From Peribacillus muralis (GTDB taxonomy: Bacteria; Bacillota; Bacilli; Bacillales; DSM-1321), in the NCBI RefSeq assembly GCF_001439925.1, contig NZ_LMBV01000008.1, forward strand, positions 159,243-223,242: a stretch of 64,000 nucleotides of DNA. Direction: 5' to 3'. Shown here one piece after another: positions 8,314-16,938 of this stretch. Each line of letters begins with the position of its first letter. Position 1 is the stretch's first letter. The position numbers were made by a program, and so were the translations under genes. The notes under the pieces were generated by a model. It searched no databases, was not told the origin of the DNA, and worked only from the letters and a program-made list of their open reading frames with translations.

Positions 8314-9331
8314 ATCAGACCTGAAGCGAAGGACAATCGTCTCCTATTCCATCATGGAACTGGTCGACATGTATCGTAATGGTCAAATCGCCACGAGGGA
8401 AATGAACCAGCTGCGGATTCGATCGATCAAGAACTATCTTTTGGAAAATGCATTAACGAAACAAATCTACTTGCCTCCGCTCGTTGCCAACCGCAGGCAA
8501 GGAAGCCTCGCCATAAAAGAAGCCACTCAGCTGATGATTATCGATGGAACCCAGCGGATAGCGGCCCTCGCCCAACTGGAGGACAGCATCCTTAAAGCAT
8601 TAAAGAAGGATGAAGAAAAGGTTAAGCAAGCCTACAAGCTGGATTCACTCATGAAGGACAGCTCGATTGCCGTCCAGGTATTCGATGGGCTTACAGAGGC
8701 GGAAGAATCACAGTTATACTTGGATCTCAATCTAAAAGGCAAGAAAGTGGCCCTTTCGAAACGAATTTCGTTCGACTCGCGAAACAACCTCAATGTCATC
8801 ACCAATCAGGTGCTTCATACCCATCAAGCATTAAAAACAGCCGGTGTCGAACTCGAAAAGCGATCGATCAACCGTCCGGCAAACAAGAACCTGCTTTCCT
8901 TATCGCAGCTAAGGCAGATCATCGGCATCTTCATGACGGGCAGATTATACGCAAACATCGAAGAGAAGGTAGCTTCATGCCCGCTATCGAACAGTGAATA
9001 CATCTCGCTCATTCATCTATATTTTAATGAATTATTCGGTATGTTCCAACCAGAACAAATGGGGGATTACACGAAATGCATGCTTGCCAGCTATCCGCTT
9101 TTCGTTGCGGTTGCCCTTTATGCGAACGATAAGATGGAAAATCAACACATCGAACAAAGAAAACTGCTGATCTCCACAAGGTTGTCAAAGCTGAAAGCGG
9201 TGGACTGGAGCCCAGCCAACCCGATTTGGAGGGAGTTTAAAGGAACCTATAAAGGCAGACCGTCCTTATTTCAGCTAAGCAATGATAAGCACAATATCAA
9301 AGCAATGGTCAGATGGCTGTATACCCTTTAA
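8300..9331 (+). CDS. DndB-type DGQHR-domain protein, second copy with DGTQR variant
   Basis: 343 residues, paralogous to the preceding gene by layout: an N-terminal helix-rich stretch, then MIIDGTQRIAALAQLE at about residues 89-104, where the canonical DGQHR is changed to DGTQR, then VFDGLTEAEESQLYLDLNLKGKKVALSKRISFD. The start ATG at 8300 is preceded by AAGGAGG and overlaps the first copy by 14 bp. Two unequal partners suggest a heteromeric complex. Whether it is a DNA modification sensor, a regulator or something else cannot be settled from sequence. Confidence 0.7.
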   Translation: MILSESDLKRRTIVSYSIMELVDMYRNGQIATREMNQLRIRSIKNYLLENALTKQIYLPPLVANRRQGSLAIKEATQLMIIDGTQRIAALAQLEDSILKALKKDEEKVKQAYKLDSLMKDSSIAVQVFDGLTEAEESQLYLDLNLKGKKVALSKRISFDSRNNLNVITNQVLHTHQALKTAGVELEKRSINRPANKNLLSLSQLRQIIGIFMTGRLYANIEEKVASCPLSNSEYISLIHLYFNELFGMFQPEQMGDYTKCMLASYPLFVAVALYANDKMENQHIEQRKLLISTRLSKLKAVDWSPANPIWREFKGTYKGRPSLFQLSNDKHNIKAMVRWLYTL

Positions 9332-9347
9332 GGGAGGTGAGGAAAAT

Positions 9348-9443
9348 GTGAGGGTAAACAGCAAAAACCCCCTAGGTGAGAACGTCCTGGCAGACTGTCA
9401 CCTAAGGGGCGCGAGCAGGCGTATACCTGACTCTATGTCTTAG
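9348..9443 (+). CDS. Possible 31-residue leader peptide between the DGQHR pair and comK
   Basis: A GTG at 9348 sits about ten bases after GGGAGG (9332-9337) and opens a 31-codon frame ending TAG at 9441-9443. The frame overlaps a strong stem (see the separate RNA hairpin entry), so the ribosome-binding site may instead be part of a structured regulatory leader. The peptide (about MRVNSKNPLGENVLADCHLR at its start) resembles nothing I know. Low confidence as a protein-coding gene. Confidence 0.25.
   Translation: MRVNSKNPLGENVLADCHLRGASRRIPDSMS
9368..9409 (+). other. Stem-loop between the second DGQHR gene and comK
   Basis: CCCCCTAGGTGA (9368-9379) pairs with TCACCTAAGGGG (9398-9409) at 11 of 12 positions, enclosing an 18-nt loop. 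No U-run follows, so it is not a normal terminator. Two copies of GTATAC follow at 9421-9426 and 9443-9448. It may be a structured leader of comK. I do not recognise a known RNA family. Confidence 0.45.
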
Positions 9444-9485
9444 TATACTCCTAAAAAATCATTATGGAAATGAGGAGTGAACGGA

Positions 9486-10043
9486 ATGGTAATACGAAAA
9501 AATTATGTAATGAATAAAGAAACCGTAGCGATGATGGAGCACTATGATGCAAATGGTGTACAGCTTACGATGGTGGTGGAAGGAGAAAACACGTTCCTTG
9601 TCGCCCGACCGCGCCTTGACATCCTCAATCATACGCTCAATCACTTTGGACTGGATCTTGATGGCGGACTTGCAGGAGCCAGATCGGTGCTTGGCGGAAC
9701 TTACAGGCTCCCCGTCTGCATCAATGCCCAGCTTGGCATGGTCTGGTTCTCCTCCCGCTCATTCCGAAAAAGCGGCGGTGTCTGGTTTTCCTACATTCAC
9801 ATTGATGACTTCGATGAAATGAACGGAAAAGAAACCCTGGTCTACACAGACTATGGACATTGCCTCCCTGTACCCTTGAGCAAAAAGCAACTCATCTTCA
9901 AGAGGGACCAAGCATCCTATTTGCATACCACCTTCAAGCAACGCTCTTTAGGCAAAAAAACCTATTACTATGAACCGGGAAGCGGAATCACCTTTTGCAA
10001 GGAACCTGGCGGGATGCATTACAGGGTAAAGCGAAAGAAATAG
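9486..10043 (+). CDS. comK: Competence transcription factor ComK
   Basis: A 185-residue homologue of the master activator of genetic competence, which binds AAAA-N5-TTTT boxes in front of DNA-uptake and recombination genes. Recognisable ComK features are the N-terminal MNKETVAMMEHYDANGVQLT block, the central LPVCINAQLGMVWFSSRS, WFSYIHIDDF, and the late KRDQASYLHTTFKQR helix. The start at 9486 (ATG) is eight bases after TGAGGAG; an in-frame GTG at 9477 overlaps that site. It follows the DGQHR pair. I found no perfect ComK box upstream that would show self-activation. Confidence 0.85.
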   Translation: MVIRKNYVMNKETVAMMEHYDANGVQLTMVVEGENTFLVARPRLDILNHTLNHFGLDLDGGLAGARSVLGGTYRLPVCINAQLGMVWFSSRSFRKSGGVWFSYIHIDDFDEMNGKETLVYTDYGHCLPVPLSKKQLIFKRDQASYLHTTFKQRSLGKKTYYYEPGSGITFCKEPGGMHYRVKRKK

Positions 10044-10062
10044 AAAAAAGGACGATGACAGG

Positions 10063-10090
10063 AAGACCGCCGGAGTGGCGGTCTTTTTTA
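10063..10090 (+). terminator. Intrinsic terminator of comK
   Basis: AAGACCGCC (10063-10071) pairs with GGCGGTCTT (10077-10085), followed by a U-run. Confidence 0.85.
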
Positions 10091-10210
10091 AGCGCCATAA
10101 CCGTGAGCAATCGAGATCCTGCTAAAAAACTATGCAAAAAGTTATTGTAAAAAAAGAAATGATACATTATGATTAGTAAAAAGTTAATTTTAGGAAAGGG
10201 AGTACATAAT

Positions 10211-10480
10211 ATGAAAAGATTAGTTACTATTTCACTATCTTTAAGCCTAGTTTTTGGACTTTCGCTTGGAGCAAACGATGTGGCCAATGCCAAAACGAAG
10301 GTGAAAGAATATAAAAACTGTACAGAATTGAATAAAGATTACAAAGGAGGCGTAGCCCGTACGTCTTCCGTTAAAAATAAAGGCGGAAAAACGAAATACA
10401 AGCCTCACGTTTCAAAAGCGCTATACGATGCCAACAAAAAAAGCGATCGTGACAAAGACTTGATCGCTTGTGAAAAATAA
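10211..10480 (+). CDS. Secreted excalibur calcium-binding domain protein
   Basis: 89 residues: a signal peptide (MKRLVTISLSLSLVFGLSLGAND...NAK) followed by a short excalibur domain with KNCTELNKDYKGGV at its start and the Ca-binding loop DRDKDLIACE at its end. Such domains are usually attached to surface nucleases or stand alone; calcium binding is the family property. The start at 10211 is chosen because AAAGGGAG lies nine bases upstream and the signal peptide begins there; an in-frame ATT further upstream is not a plausible start. Confidence 0.8.
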   Translation: MKRLVTISLSLSLVFGLSLGANDVANAKTKVKEYKNCTELNKDYKGGVARTSSVKNKGGKTKYKPHVSKALYDANKKSDRDKDLIACEK

Positions 10481-10493
10481 AGATTGTTTCAAG

Positions 10494-10527
10494 GAGACCT
10501 TTTAAATAAAAGGTCTCTTTCTTTTTT
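10494..10527 (+). terminator. Intrinsic terminator of the excalibur gene
   Basis: GAGACCTTTT (10494-10503) pairs with AAAAGGTCTC (10508-10517), followed by TTTCTTTTTT. Confidence 0.85.
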
Positions 10528-10825
10528 ATTCGTTGCTTGTAACATAAAAGATAGATATATAGTGTAGGGCTTTCCATTTTTAAGTCCCGAATAATTAAGC
10601 CGAACCTACGACGAATCAAAACGGGATGCGAGGACACGTATATGTTAAACATCATTAAAATAACCAGTCAAGCATTTAGCTCAACTGGTTACTGAATGTA
10701 TATGTTGAATGAAAGTTTTAAAAAACAATTAGGTATGAGGGCAGCAGATGTGAAATATACATTGATATCATTCGGAAATTGTGATAAATTAGTATAGAAA
10801 CACATTTTTTAATATGTAAAATCAG
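10528..10825. other. Intergenic region between the excalibur gene and helD
   Basis: About 300 bp with no credible gene. It holds an interrupted inverted repeat AACCAGT...ACTGGTT near 10662-10692 without a U-run, and leads into the dyad promoter listed next. Confidence 0.45.
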
Positions 10826-10856
10826 TTTACCCCTTACTATAAGTATAAGGTAAAAC
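10826..10856 (+). promoter_or_regulatory. MerR-type dyad promoter upstream of helD
   Basis: TTTACC (10826-10831) and TAAAAC (10851-10856) are spaced by 19 bases that themselves form a dyad (CCTTACTATAAGTATAAGG, with CCTTA/TAAGG ends). A stretched 19-bp spacer filled by an inverted repeat is the hallmark of promoters switched on by MerR-family activators. No merR gene is in the window. The -10 match is only fair. Confidence 0.4.
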
Positions 10857-10903
10857 TCACCTCTAGTCAACCCTAATTTTCATTATTTAAAGGAGTGTCT
10901 CAT

Positions 10904-13243
10904 ATGAACAATGAAATTCGGCAGGAGCAAGAACGTTTGGATGAGGTGATGGAAACAATCACGAAGCAAATCAGCAAAATGGAAGGAGAAACTTCCCAGC
11001 GTAGAAAAGAAGTTGTTACGATCCGTAAACACTTTTGGGATGACCTTAAGGTTAATATTGATACGTTCGATGATTACCTCGAGACGATCATTGGCTTAAG
11101 GCAACAGGCTCAAGAGTTGTCACAAAGCGAAGGTGCGCATAGATATACGTTCAAGCGGTTGGCAACACTGCGCCGCATGGAGGAAGTGCCTTATTTCGGC
11201 CGGATAGATGTCACTGAAGAAGGGTCATCCCTTACGGAACATATTTATATTGGGACCGCTACTCTTACTGATTCAACAGGAGAAAACTTCATGGTCTACG
11301 ATTGGAGGGCTCCGATTTCGAGTGTTTATTATGACTATCCTCCAGGTGCTATAGAATATTCAACTCCAGAAGGCGTAATTCGGGGGATGCTGGAGAAAAA
11401 GTGGCAATACATCATCAAGGAAGGCGTCATCGAAGCGATGTTCGATACGAGTCTCACCATTGGAGATGAGATCCTGCAGCAGGTGCTTGGTAAGGGGACG
11501 GATAAGCATATGCGCAGTATTGTTTCCACCATTCAACGGGAGCAAAATAAAATCATCCGGAACGATCGCGGACGTCTGCTCATTGTTCAAGGGGCCGCTG
11601 GCAGTGGCAAGACATCCGCTGCACTCCAACGGATCGCTTACTTGCTCTACAAGAATCGGAATAAGCTAAAAGCCGATCAAATTATTTTATTCTCTCCTAA
11701 TTCGATGTTTAATAACTACGTATCCACTGTGTTACCCGAACTTGGCGAAGAGAATATGCAGCAGGTAACATTTCAGGAATACTTGGATCATCGCCTGACT
11801 GACTCATTCCAAGTGGAGGACCCTTATGAGCAATTGGAATATTTGTTGACGGCAGAGGATGACCCGTACTATAGCACCAGGACAGCGAGTATTAAGTTTA
11901 AGGCATCACTTCGCTTCTTTGAAATCATCAAAACATACAGGCAATCACTAGAACGATCGGGGATGATGTTTAAAGGAGTGAAGTTCCGGGGAAAAACGCT
12001 CGTCTCCGCCAAACAAATTTCCGAAAGATTTTATCACACAAACACCACCCTGAAGTTTCACAATAGAATTGAAAAGTTGAAAGAGTGGTTAAGTGACTTA
12101 CTTGATAAAACGGAAAAGGTCGAGCTGAAAAAACCTTGGGTCGAGGAAGAAATCGAGTATCTTAGCAAAGAAGATTATCAAAAGGTATACACCTACTTGG
12201 AGAAAAAACGCGACTCTTCGGAAGACTCCTTTGATGATTACGAGAAAGAAAATACGATGCTCGCGCGTATCATTGTTCGCAAGAAATTGAAGACGTTACG
12301 CAAACGGGTAAACGCACTTCAGTTTATTGATATGAAGGGAATATACAAGCGACTTTTTGATGAACAAATACGGATTGAACTTTGGAACGAGGATAAAACA
12401 CCAGTCGAAACGGAAATTTGCTTATCTACACAAAAAATGCTCGACGAAGGTAAACTGCATTACGAAGACGCGACGCCATTTTTGCTGCTGAAGGAGCTAA
12501 TTCTAGGGTTTCAGTCGAATACCGCTATAAAATACGTGCTTGTAGACGAAGCACAAGATTATTCTCCATTTCAATTCGAGTTTTTGAAACGGTTGTTTCC
12601 TTCTGCAAGGATGACCGTGCTCGGTGACTTTAATCAGGCCATATTCGCCCATGCCAGCGAACGGGTCGATTTCCAGACTTTGACCAGCTTATACGGAATA
12701 GGTGAAACAGAGAGTATAACCTTGGAGCAAAGCTACAGATCCACAAAGCAAATTATCGAATTTACACGGCAACTTGTTCCTGAGGGCCATCGAATCAAGG
12801 CCATCGACCGTGAAGGCGAGCAGCCTGTACTGACGCAAGTGAACAGCCATGACGCATTGCACGGCAAGATTGTAGCCAAAGTCAAAGACTGGCAAAGCCG
12901 CAAGTATAATACGATGGCAATCATATGTAAATCTGCTGCAGAAAGTGCCGCTGCATACGATGCCCTTAGCAGCATCGAGGAAATAAAGCTCGTACAGAAA
13001 GGCACAAATGAATATGAACAAGGTGTTGTCGTTATTCCCGCTTATCTGGCCAAGGGCATCGAATTCGATGCAGTCATCATTTACGATGCATCTGTGCAAA
13101 CATACGGTGATGAAAGCTTACGAAGATTGTTCTACACCGCATGTACAAGGGCCATGCATGACTTACAGTTATATTCGATTGGCGAACCGACGCCTTTCTT
13201 GCTCAACGCTGCAACGGACAGTTTACTTCTGACCTTGGATTAA
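10904..13243 (+). CDS. helD: RNA polymerase recycling motor ATPase HelD
   Basis: 779 residues of the UvrD-like HelD family, which rescues stalled RNA polymerase from DNA. It begins with an antiparallel coiled coil (residues 1-80), the secondary-channel probe. The segment MVYDWRAPISSVYYDYPPG at about 132-150 is characteristic. Walker A IVQGAAGSGKTSAALQR lies near residue 228, motif II VLVDEAQDYSPFQ near 546, motif III GDFNQAIF, motif IV LEQSYRST and motif VI FYTACTRAMHDL near 745. The start at 10904 (ATG) follows AAAGGAG by eight bases; the GTG at 10895 overlaps that site. Some HelD homologues give rifampicin resistance; whether this one does is unknown. Confidence 0.9.
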   Translation: MNNEIRQEQERLDEVMETITKQISKMEGETSQRRKEVVTIRKHFWDDLKVNIDTFDDYLETIIGLRQQAQELSQSEGAHRYTFKRLATLRRMEEVPYFGRIDVTEEGSSLTEHIYIGTATLTDSTGENFMVYDWRAPISSVYYDYPPGAIEYSTPEGVIRGMLEKKWQYIIKEGVIEAMFDTSLTIGDEILQQVLGKGTDKHMRSIVSTIQREQNKIIRNDRGRLLIVQGAAGSGKTSAALQRIAYLLYKNRNKLKADQIILFSPNSMFNNYVSTVLPELGEENMQQVTFQEYLDHRLTDSFQVEDPYEQLEYLLTAEDDPYYSTRTASIKFKASLRFFEIIKTYRQSLERSGMMFKGVKFRGKTLVSAKQISERFYHTNTTLKFHNRIEKLKEWLSDLLDKTEKVELKKPWVEEEIEYLSKEDYQKVYTYLEKKRDSSEDSFDDYEKENTMLARIIVRKKLKTLRKRVNALQFIDMKGIYKRLFDEQIRIELWNEDKTPVETEICLSTQKMLDEGKLHYEDATPFLLLKELILGFQSNTAIKYVLVDEAQDYSPFQFEFLKRLFPSARMTVLGDFNQAIFAHASERVDFQTLTSLYGIGETESITLEQSYRSTKQIIEFTRQLVPEGHRIKAIDREGEQPVLTQVNSHDALHGKIVAKVKDWQSRKYNTMAIICKSAAESAAAYDALSSIEEIKLVQKGTNEYEQGVVVIPAYLAKGIEFDAVIIYDASVQTYGDESLRRLFYTACTRAMHDLQLYSIGEPTPFLLNAATDSLLLTLD

Positions 13244-13261
13244 TAAAAAAATAGCTTGCTG

Positions 13262-13300
13262 AAACCTGTGTAGACGATTGTTCTATGCAGGTTTTTTATT
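13262..13300 (+). terminator. Intrinsic terminator of helD
   Basis: AACCTG...TAGA pairs with TCTA...CAGGTT around the loop CGATTGT, then TTTTTATT. Confidence 0.8.
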
Positions 13301-13353
13301 GATTGCAAGTAATTTACAACCGGTCGGACATAATAATCTTGGAGGTGAAGGAA

Positions 13354-13488
13354 ATGAGTAAAAAGTCAGCAGGAAGAGGCCAAATCGCACCAAGTGTTAA
13401 CCCGCAGGGACAAGGAAAAGACGTCGAATTCTCGACTGAGCCTAAAAGCGAGCTTGAAAACAAAGCAAAAAAGTCCAATACAAAATAA
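13354..13488 (+). CDS. sspL: Small acid-soluble spore protein L (SspL)
   Basis: A 44-residue protein whose end (PKSELENKAKKSNTK) and middle (VNPQGQG) match the minor spore core protein SspL of Bacillus. It should be made in the forespore under SigG and found in the spore core. The start at 13354 (ATG) follows GGAGGTG; the longer upstream frame is not preceded by a site. It has its own terminator. The name is unrelated to the sspBCD/FGH phosphorothioation genes further right. Confidence 0.8.
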   Translation: MSKKSAGRGQIAPSVNPQGQGKDVEFSTEPKSELENKAKKSNTK

Positions 13489-13504
13489 TTGTACTTAGAA
13501 AAAT

Positions 13505-13536
13505 AAGCCCTTCTCTTAGTCGAGAGGGGCTTTTAT
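13505..13536 (+). terminator. Intrinsic terminator of sspL
   Basis: Arms AAGCCCttCTC and GAGaGGGGCTT are followed by TTTATAATTT. Confidence 0.75.
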
Positions 13537-13721
13537 AATTTATAACAGTGCTCTAAATGCATTAATAAATCCTCGATTTTTGATGAATCATACGTTTTAG
13601 AACCGTGAAATGTGAAAGAATAGAAGAATGGAGCTACTGTGAGAAAAGTACCAAATCCGTCTGTCTCTGTGCTAATATTAAAGATTGAGCTAAACCTTAA
13701 TAAAATGGAGAGGAGTTACAA

Positions 13722-16700
13722 ATGAAAATAAATCAATTAATAGCGAACAATATTAACAAGCTTGATGCACAACTGCCAGGCGATCAATCTTTGGGGATTG
13801 CAGGGTTATCTGGTTCCGGGAAAACGACTTTTTGTCAAACCATTGGGGAAGAATCGAAGAAGCGCCTTGTTTCCTTATTGCCGAAATCGGAATATCAATA
13901 TTTATTTTCGAATATTATGGAAACCAATTTCAGCGCCATCAAGATGGAAGAAATGCCACTCGTCCTTTTTCTCGGCAAATCATCCATTTCATCCAATCCC
14001 CGTTCAACCATTGGCACGCATACTGGTGTGTTTAAAGAAATTCGTGTTTGTCTTGCTGAAAAATATAATCTTTCTCCAGAAGTTTTTTCCTTTAATAATG
14101 CCTTAGGCTGGTGCCCCAATTGTAAAGGACGCGGGACGACGAAGAACGTCGAATGTCCGAAGTGTGAGGGAAAACGCTACAATCAAGAAGTCGAGCAATA
14201 TACGATTGAATTATTCGATCGTCCGCATACTATTTCCGATATTAACAACTTAAGCATCGAAACGATCCTTTCACTCGCAGAGAACTTACATATCAGTGAA
14301 GCTAAACAACATATTCTCCAAAATATAATCAATATGAATATTGGGTATTTAAGCATAAACCGGATTATGGGAACTGTATCAGGGGGAGAATTAACCCGGC
14401 TTTACTTGGCAGAATTCATGGCAACAAGTGAAAATACGGTGATTATCATCGATGAAATCTCCGTCGGTCTTGATCATCAAACCCTTTTGAAGATCTTGGA
14501 GCAGATTAAACAATTGGGCTATAAAAATCAAATATGGCTCATTGATCATTCAGACACGGTGTTGGATAGCACAGATGAACAATTGTTCTTTGGACCAGGC
14601 AGTGGAAAATATGGCGGGAAAATCGTGGAGGAATCACCACGTCCGAAACCAATCAGCTGGGACCGAAATGAAGTGGCGCCCACGGAATCCTATCATTTTC
14701 ACGATCTTTACTGCCGTAATATTCAAATGGAGGAAATTGGGCTCCCTAAGAATAGACTCATTACCTTTACGGGTGAGTCAGGCTGCGGTAAATCTACACT
14801 TGTCAATGAATGTATCGCCAAAGATTTTCAGAAGCGCTATCCAAAGGATAAACTGGTCATGGTCGGACAGGACCGAAATAAATCGATTACAAGTCGGTCA
14901 ACCGTTGCCACGTTTCTTGACATTAAGAAGAAGCTCACCAAATACAGTGATGAAATTGATGATATTTTTCTGCGTTCGATTGAAGATATCATTGAAGAAT
15001 TGCCAACGGAGGATATCGCTCATAAACGCTTGAGTTTATTGATCAAGCTTGGGCTTGGTTACTTGACGTTAGAGCGAAAAACCCAATCACTATCGACCGG
15101 TGAATTTCAATGTGTCCACTTAGTTTCAGAGCTGTTCGCGAAGACAAGGAACCCGCACACGCTGTTCATTTTTGACGAGCCTTCAAAAGGGTTATCGCAA
15201 AATATTTTAAACCAATTCATCGATAGCATCAGAGTCATCCTCGAGGATGAAAAAGTCTCGATCATCATGATTGAACATAATCGGTATATGCTGGAAAGCT
15301 CGGATTATATCGTTGATTTTGGTAAACGGAAGCTTGCGCCTGTCCAGCACCTTGATGTTGTCAGTCATGATGAATACTTCCATCACAACAACAATGACGA
15401 TCGAGTGGAGCCGCTGCATATCTCTTCCACACTTCGGTCGAAAAACGGCATGAATTATTTGCAGGAAAATCACCTGGACTATTTCAAACGTGCAGAGAAT
15501 GTCTATAAGGGCGGCATTTTAAAAAGCTTATCATCAATGGCGCGGCTGATTTATGGTGAGTACGAGTCTGACACGATTGCACCTGTGATCGCGATTGATC
15601 TTGAACGGCACCTGTACAGTCAATATACATTTCTTTATGAATTGGGCGGCATGATCAATCATCTGGTCGCGGCACATCCGACTAATAAGGATACAAGAAG
15701 CTTCGATTTCTATTCTAATGAAAATCATTGTCCAAGCTGTTCCGGCCGCCGCGTCATCGAAAAATTTGATATCAATGTCGTCATTCAAGACAAAAACGTA
15801 CCCTTCTGGGATGGCTTGTTACATCCTGATGTGATGGAAGTCTTGAAATATTATCAATATCCAAAACTGCAATTTTTGTTTGATGAGATCAAGAATGAAC
15901 TCGGTCACGACATGAGTAAAAGCTATAACGAGATGACTGATGAGGAAAAGCAAACCTTCTTATATGGATATTGGGAAAAGTCCTTTTACGATAAAGCAGG
16001 CAAGGCATCTCGGACATGGGAAGGCTTCAATCTCATCATCGGACGTTATATGTTCATCTCGAAATCGATCATTAAAGAGCAAATGAAAGCATCAAAAGAG
16101 AGTATCACCTGCCCGGTCTGTCTTGGAACAGTCTTGAATCATCATAAAAAACTGACATTTGCTGATACGGACATTCGCGAGATCATCCAACAGCCAATTG
16201 ATGAAGTCATCAAAATAGCTGGAAACTTGCCAGTACTGGAAAAACTAAAAGCGATTGTAGGCGGCGAAATCACACTGACGGCTGATGTCTCATTCCTTTC
16301 CCGGGAAACGCAAGCAGCGTTAAAAATGCTCGAACTGGAACTGGCAAGCTTCAAAGGCTATGAAGTGGTCTTGCAGAACACGTTACCTTTCTGGAGCAGC
16401 ATTACAGGCAGCATCGAAGCGATCAGCAGCAAAAATCAGATCACCATCTGTGATTTTGCCGATATTAACGAAACAAGGGAAACGATTATCGATAAATACT
16501 TCACCAATGGCAAATACAAAAAACTGACTTATGTGTATGAAGCGTTTGGCTACAAGAAAATCGTGACCCAAATCAATAAAATAAAAGCAAAACATAAATG
16601 CCCATTCTGTGATGGGAAGAAAGTCATTTCCGAAGATGGCCTCCACGACGGGGTCCATAAATTAACGATACCTTGTGTGAGTTGCCAGGCCAGTGGCATC

Positions 16701-16892
16701 AATGACGAAGGGCGTAAAGCAATCGTCGAAGGCATCGACGTACAAACCTGGCTGACAGGGAAAGTAAGCGATGTCGTCGCTGAAGATGAACGGACCGAAG
16801 CCGTTGCCAAGATCCCCATTTTCGCCCGAATTCGTGAATTGAACAAACGTGATATGATGGCAGTTCATACATGCCTTGAACGGAATAAATAA
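13722..16892 (+). CDS. UvrA-like ABC ATPase with unusual zinc-finger-rich C-terminal region
   Basis: 1,056 residues. The first half looks like a compact UvrA: Walker A GLSGSGKT (about 28-35), a zinc module CPNCKGRG...CPKCEG (132-150), signature VSGGELTR (about 219), Walker B VIIIDEISVGL, second Walker A GESGCGKST (about 350), signature LSTGEFQ (about 456), and Walker B FIFDEPSKGLS. The remaining 500 or so residues contain three more CxxC clusters (CPSCSG, CPVCLG, CPFCDGKK...CVSCQASG), like UvrA zinc modules repeated without a recognisable third nucleotide-binding core. UvrA proteins find DNA damage, and short paralogues give drug resistance. This is probably not the housekeeping UvrA. The start ATG at 13722 follows GAGGAG. 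Confidence 0.75.
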   Translation: MKINQLIANNINKLDAQLPGDQSLGIAGLSGSGKTTFCQTIGEESKKRLVSLLPKSEYQYLFSNIMETNFSAIKMEEMPLVLFLGKSSISSNPRSTIGTHTGVFKEIRVCLAEKYNLSPEVFSFNNALGWCPNCKGRGTTKNVECPKCEGKRYNQEVEQYTIELFDRPHTISDINNLSIETILSLAENLHISEAKQHILQNIINMNIGYLSINRIMGTVSGGELTRLYLAEFMATSENTVIIIDEISVGLDHQTLLKILEQIKQLGYKNQIWLIDHSDTVLDSTDEQLFFGPGSGKYGGKIVEESPRPKPISWDRNEVAPTESYHFHDLYCRNIQMEEIGLPKNRLITFTGESGCGKSTLVNECIAKDFQKRYPKDKLVMVGQDRNKSITSRSTVATFLDIKKKLTKYSDEIDDIFLRSIEDIIEELPTEDIAHKRLSLLIKLGLGYLTLERKTQSLSTGEFQCVHLVSELFAKTRNPHTLFIFDEPSKGLSQNILNQFIDSIRVILEDEKVSIIMIEHNRYMLESSDYIVDFGKRKLAPVQHLDVVSHDEYFHHNNNDDRVEPLHISSTLRSKNGMNYLQENHLDYFKRAENVYKGGILKSLSSMARLIYGEYESDTIAPVIAIDLERHLYSQYTFLYELGGMINHLVAAHPTNKDTRSFDFYSNENHCPSCSGRRVIEKFDINVVIQDKNVPFWDGLLHPDVMEVLKYYQYPKLQFLFDEIKNELGHDMSKSYNEMTDEEKQTFLYGYWEKSFYDKAGKASRTWEGFNLIIGRYMFISKSIIKEQMKASKESITCPVCLGTVLNHHKKLTFADTDIREIIQQPIDEVIKIAGNLPVLEKLKAIVGGEITLTADVSFLSRETQAALKMLELELASFKGYEVVLQNTLPFWSSITGSIEAISSKNQITICDFADINETRETIIDKYFTNGKYKKLTYVYEAFGYKKIVTQINKIKAKHKCPFCDGKKVISEDGLHDGVHKLTIPCVSCQASGINDEGRKAIVEGIDVQTWLTGKVSDVVAEDERTEAVAKIPIFARIRELNKRDMMAVHTCLERNK

Positions 16893-16895
16893 ATT

Positions 16896-16926
16896 AAAAA
16901 GTCCGCCGTCACTGGCGGACTTTTTA
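16896..16926. terminator. Bidirectional terminator between the UvrA-like and KinB-like genes
   Basis: AAAAAGTCCGCC (16896-16907) pairs perfectly with GGCGGACTTTTT (16914-16925). The convergent genes on both sides can share it. Confidence 0.9.
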
Positions 16927-16938
16927 AATGATAAGATT

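Noticed and set aside
10494..10700. CRISPR or repeat array in the spacer after the excalibur gene
   Set aside because: Only single hairpins occur; no repeated units with unique spacers exist anywhere in the window.
13354..13488. Linking this ssp gene to the phosphorothioation Ssp genes
   Set aside because: It encodes the spore protein SspL; only the name is shared.
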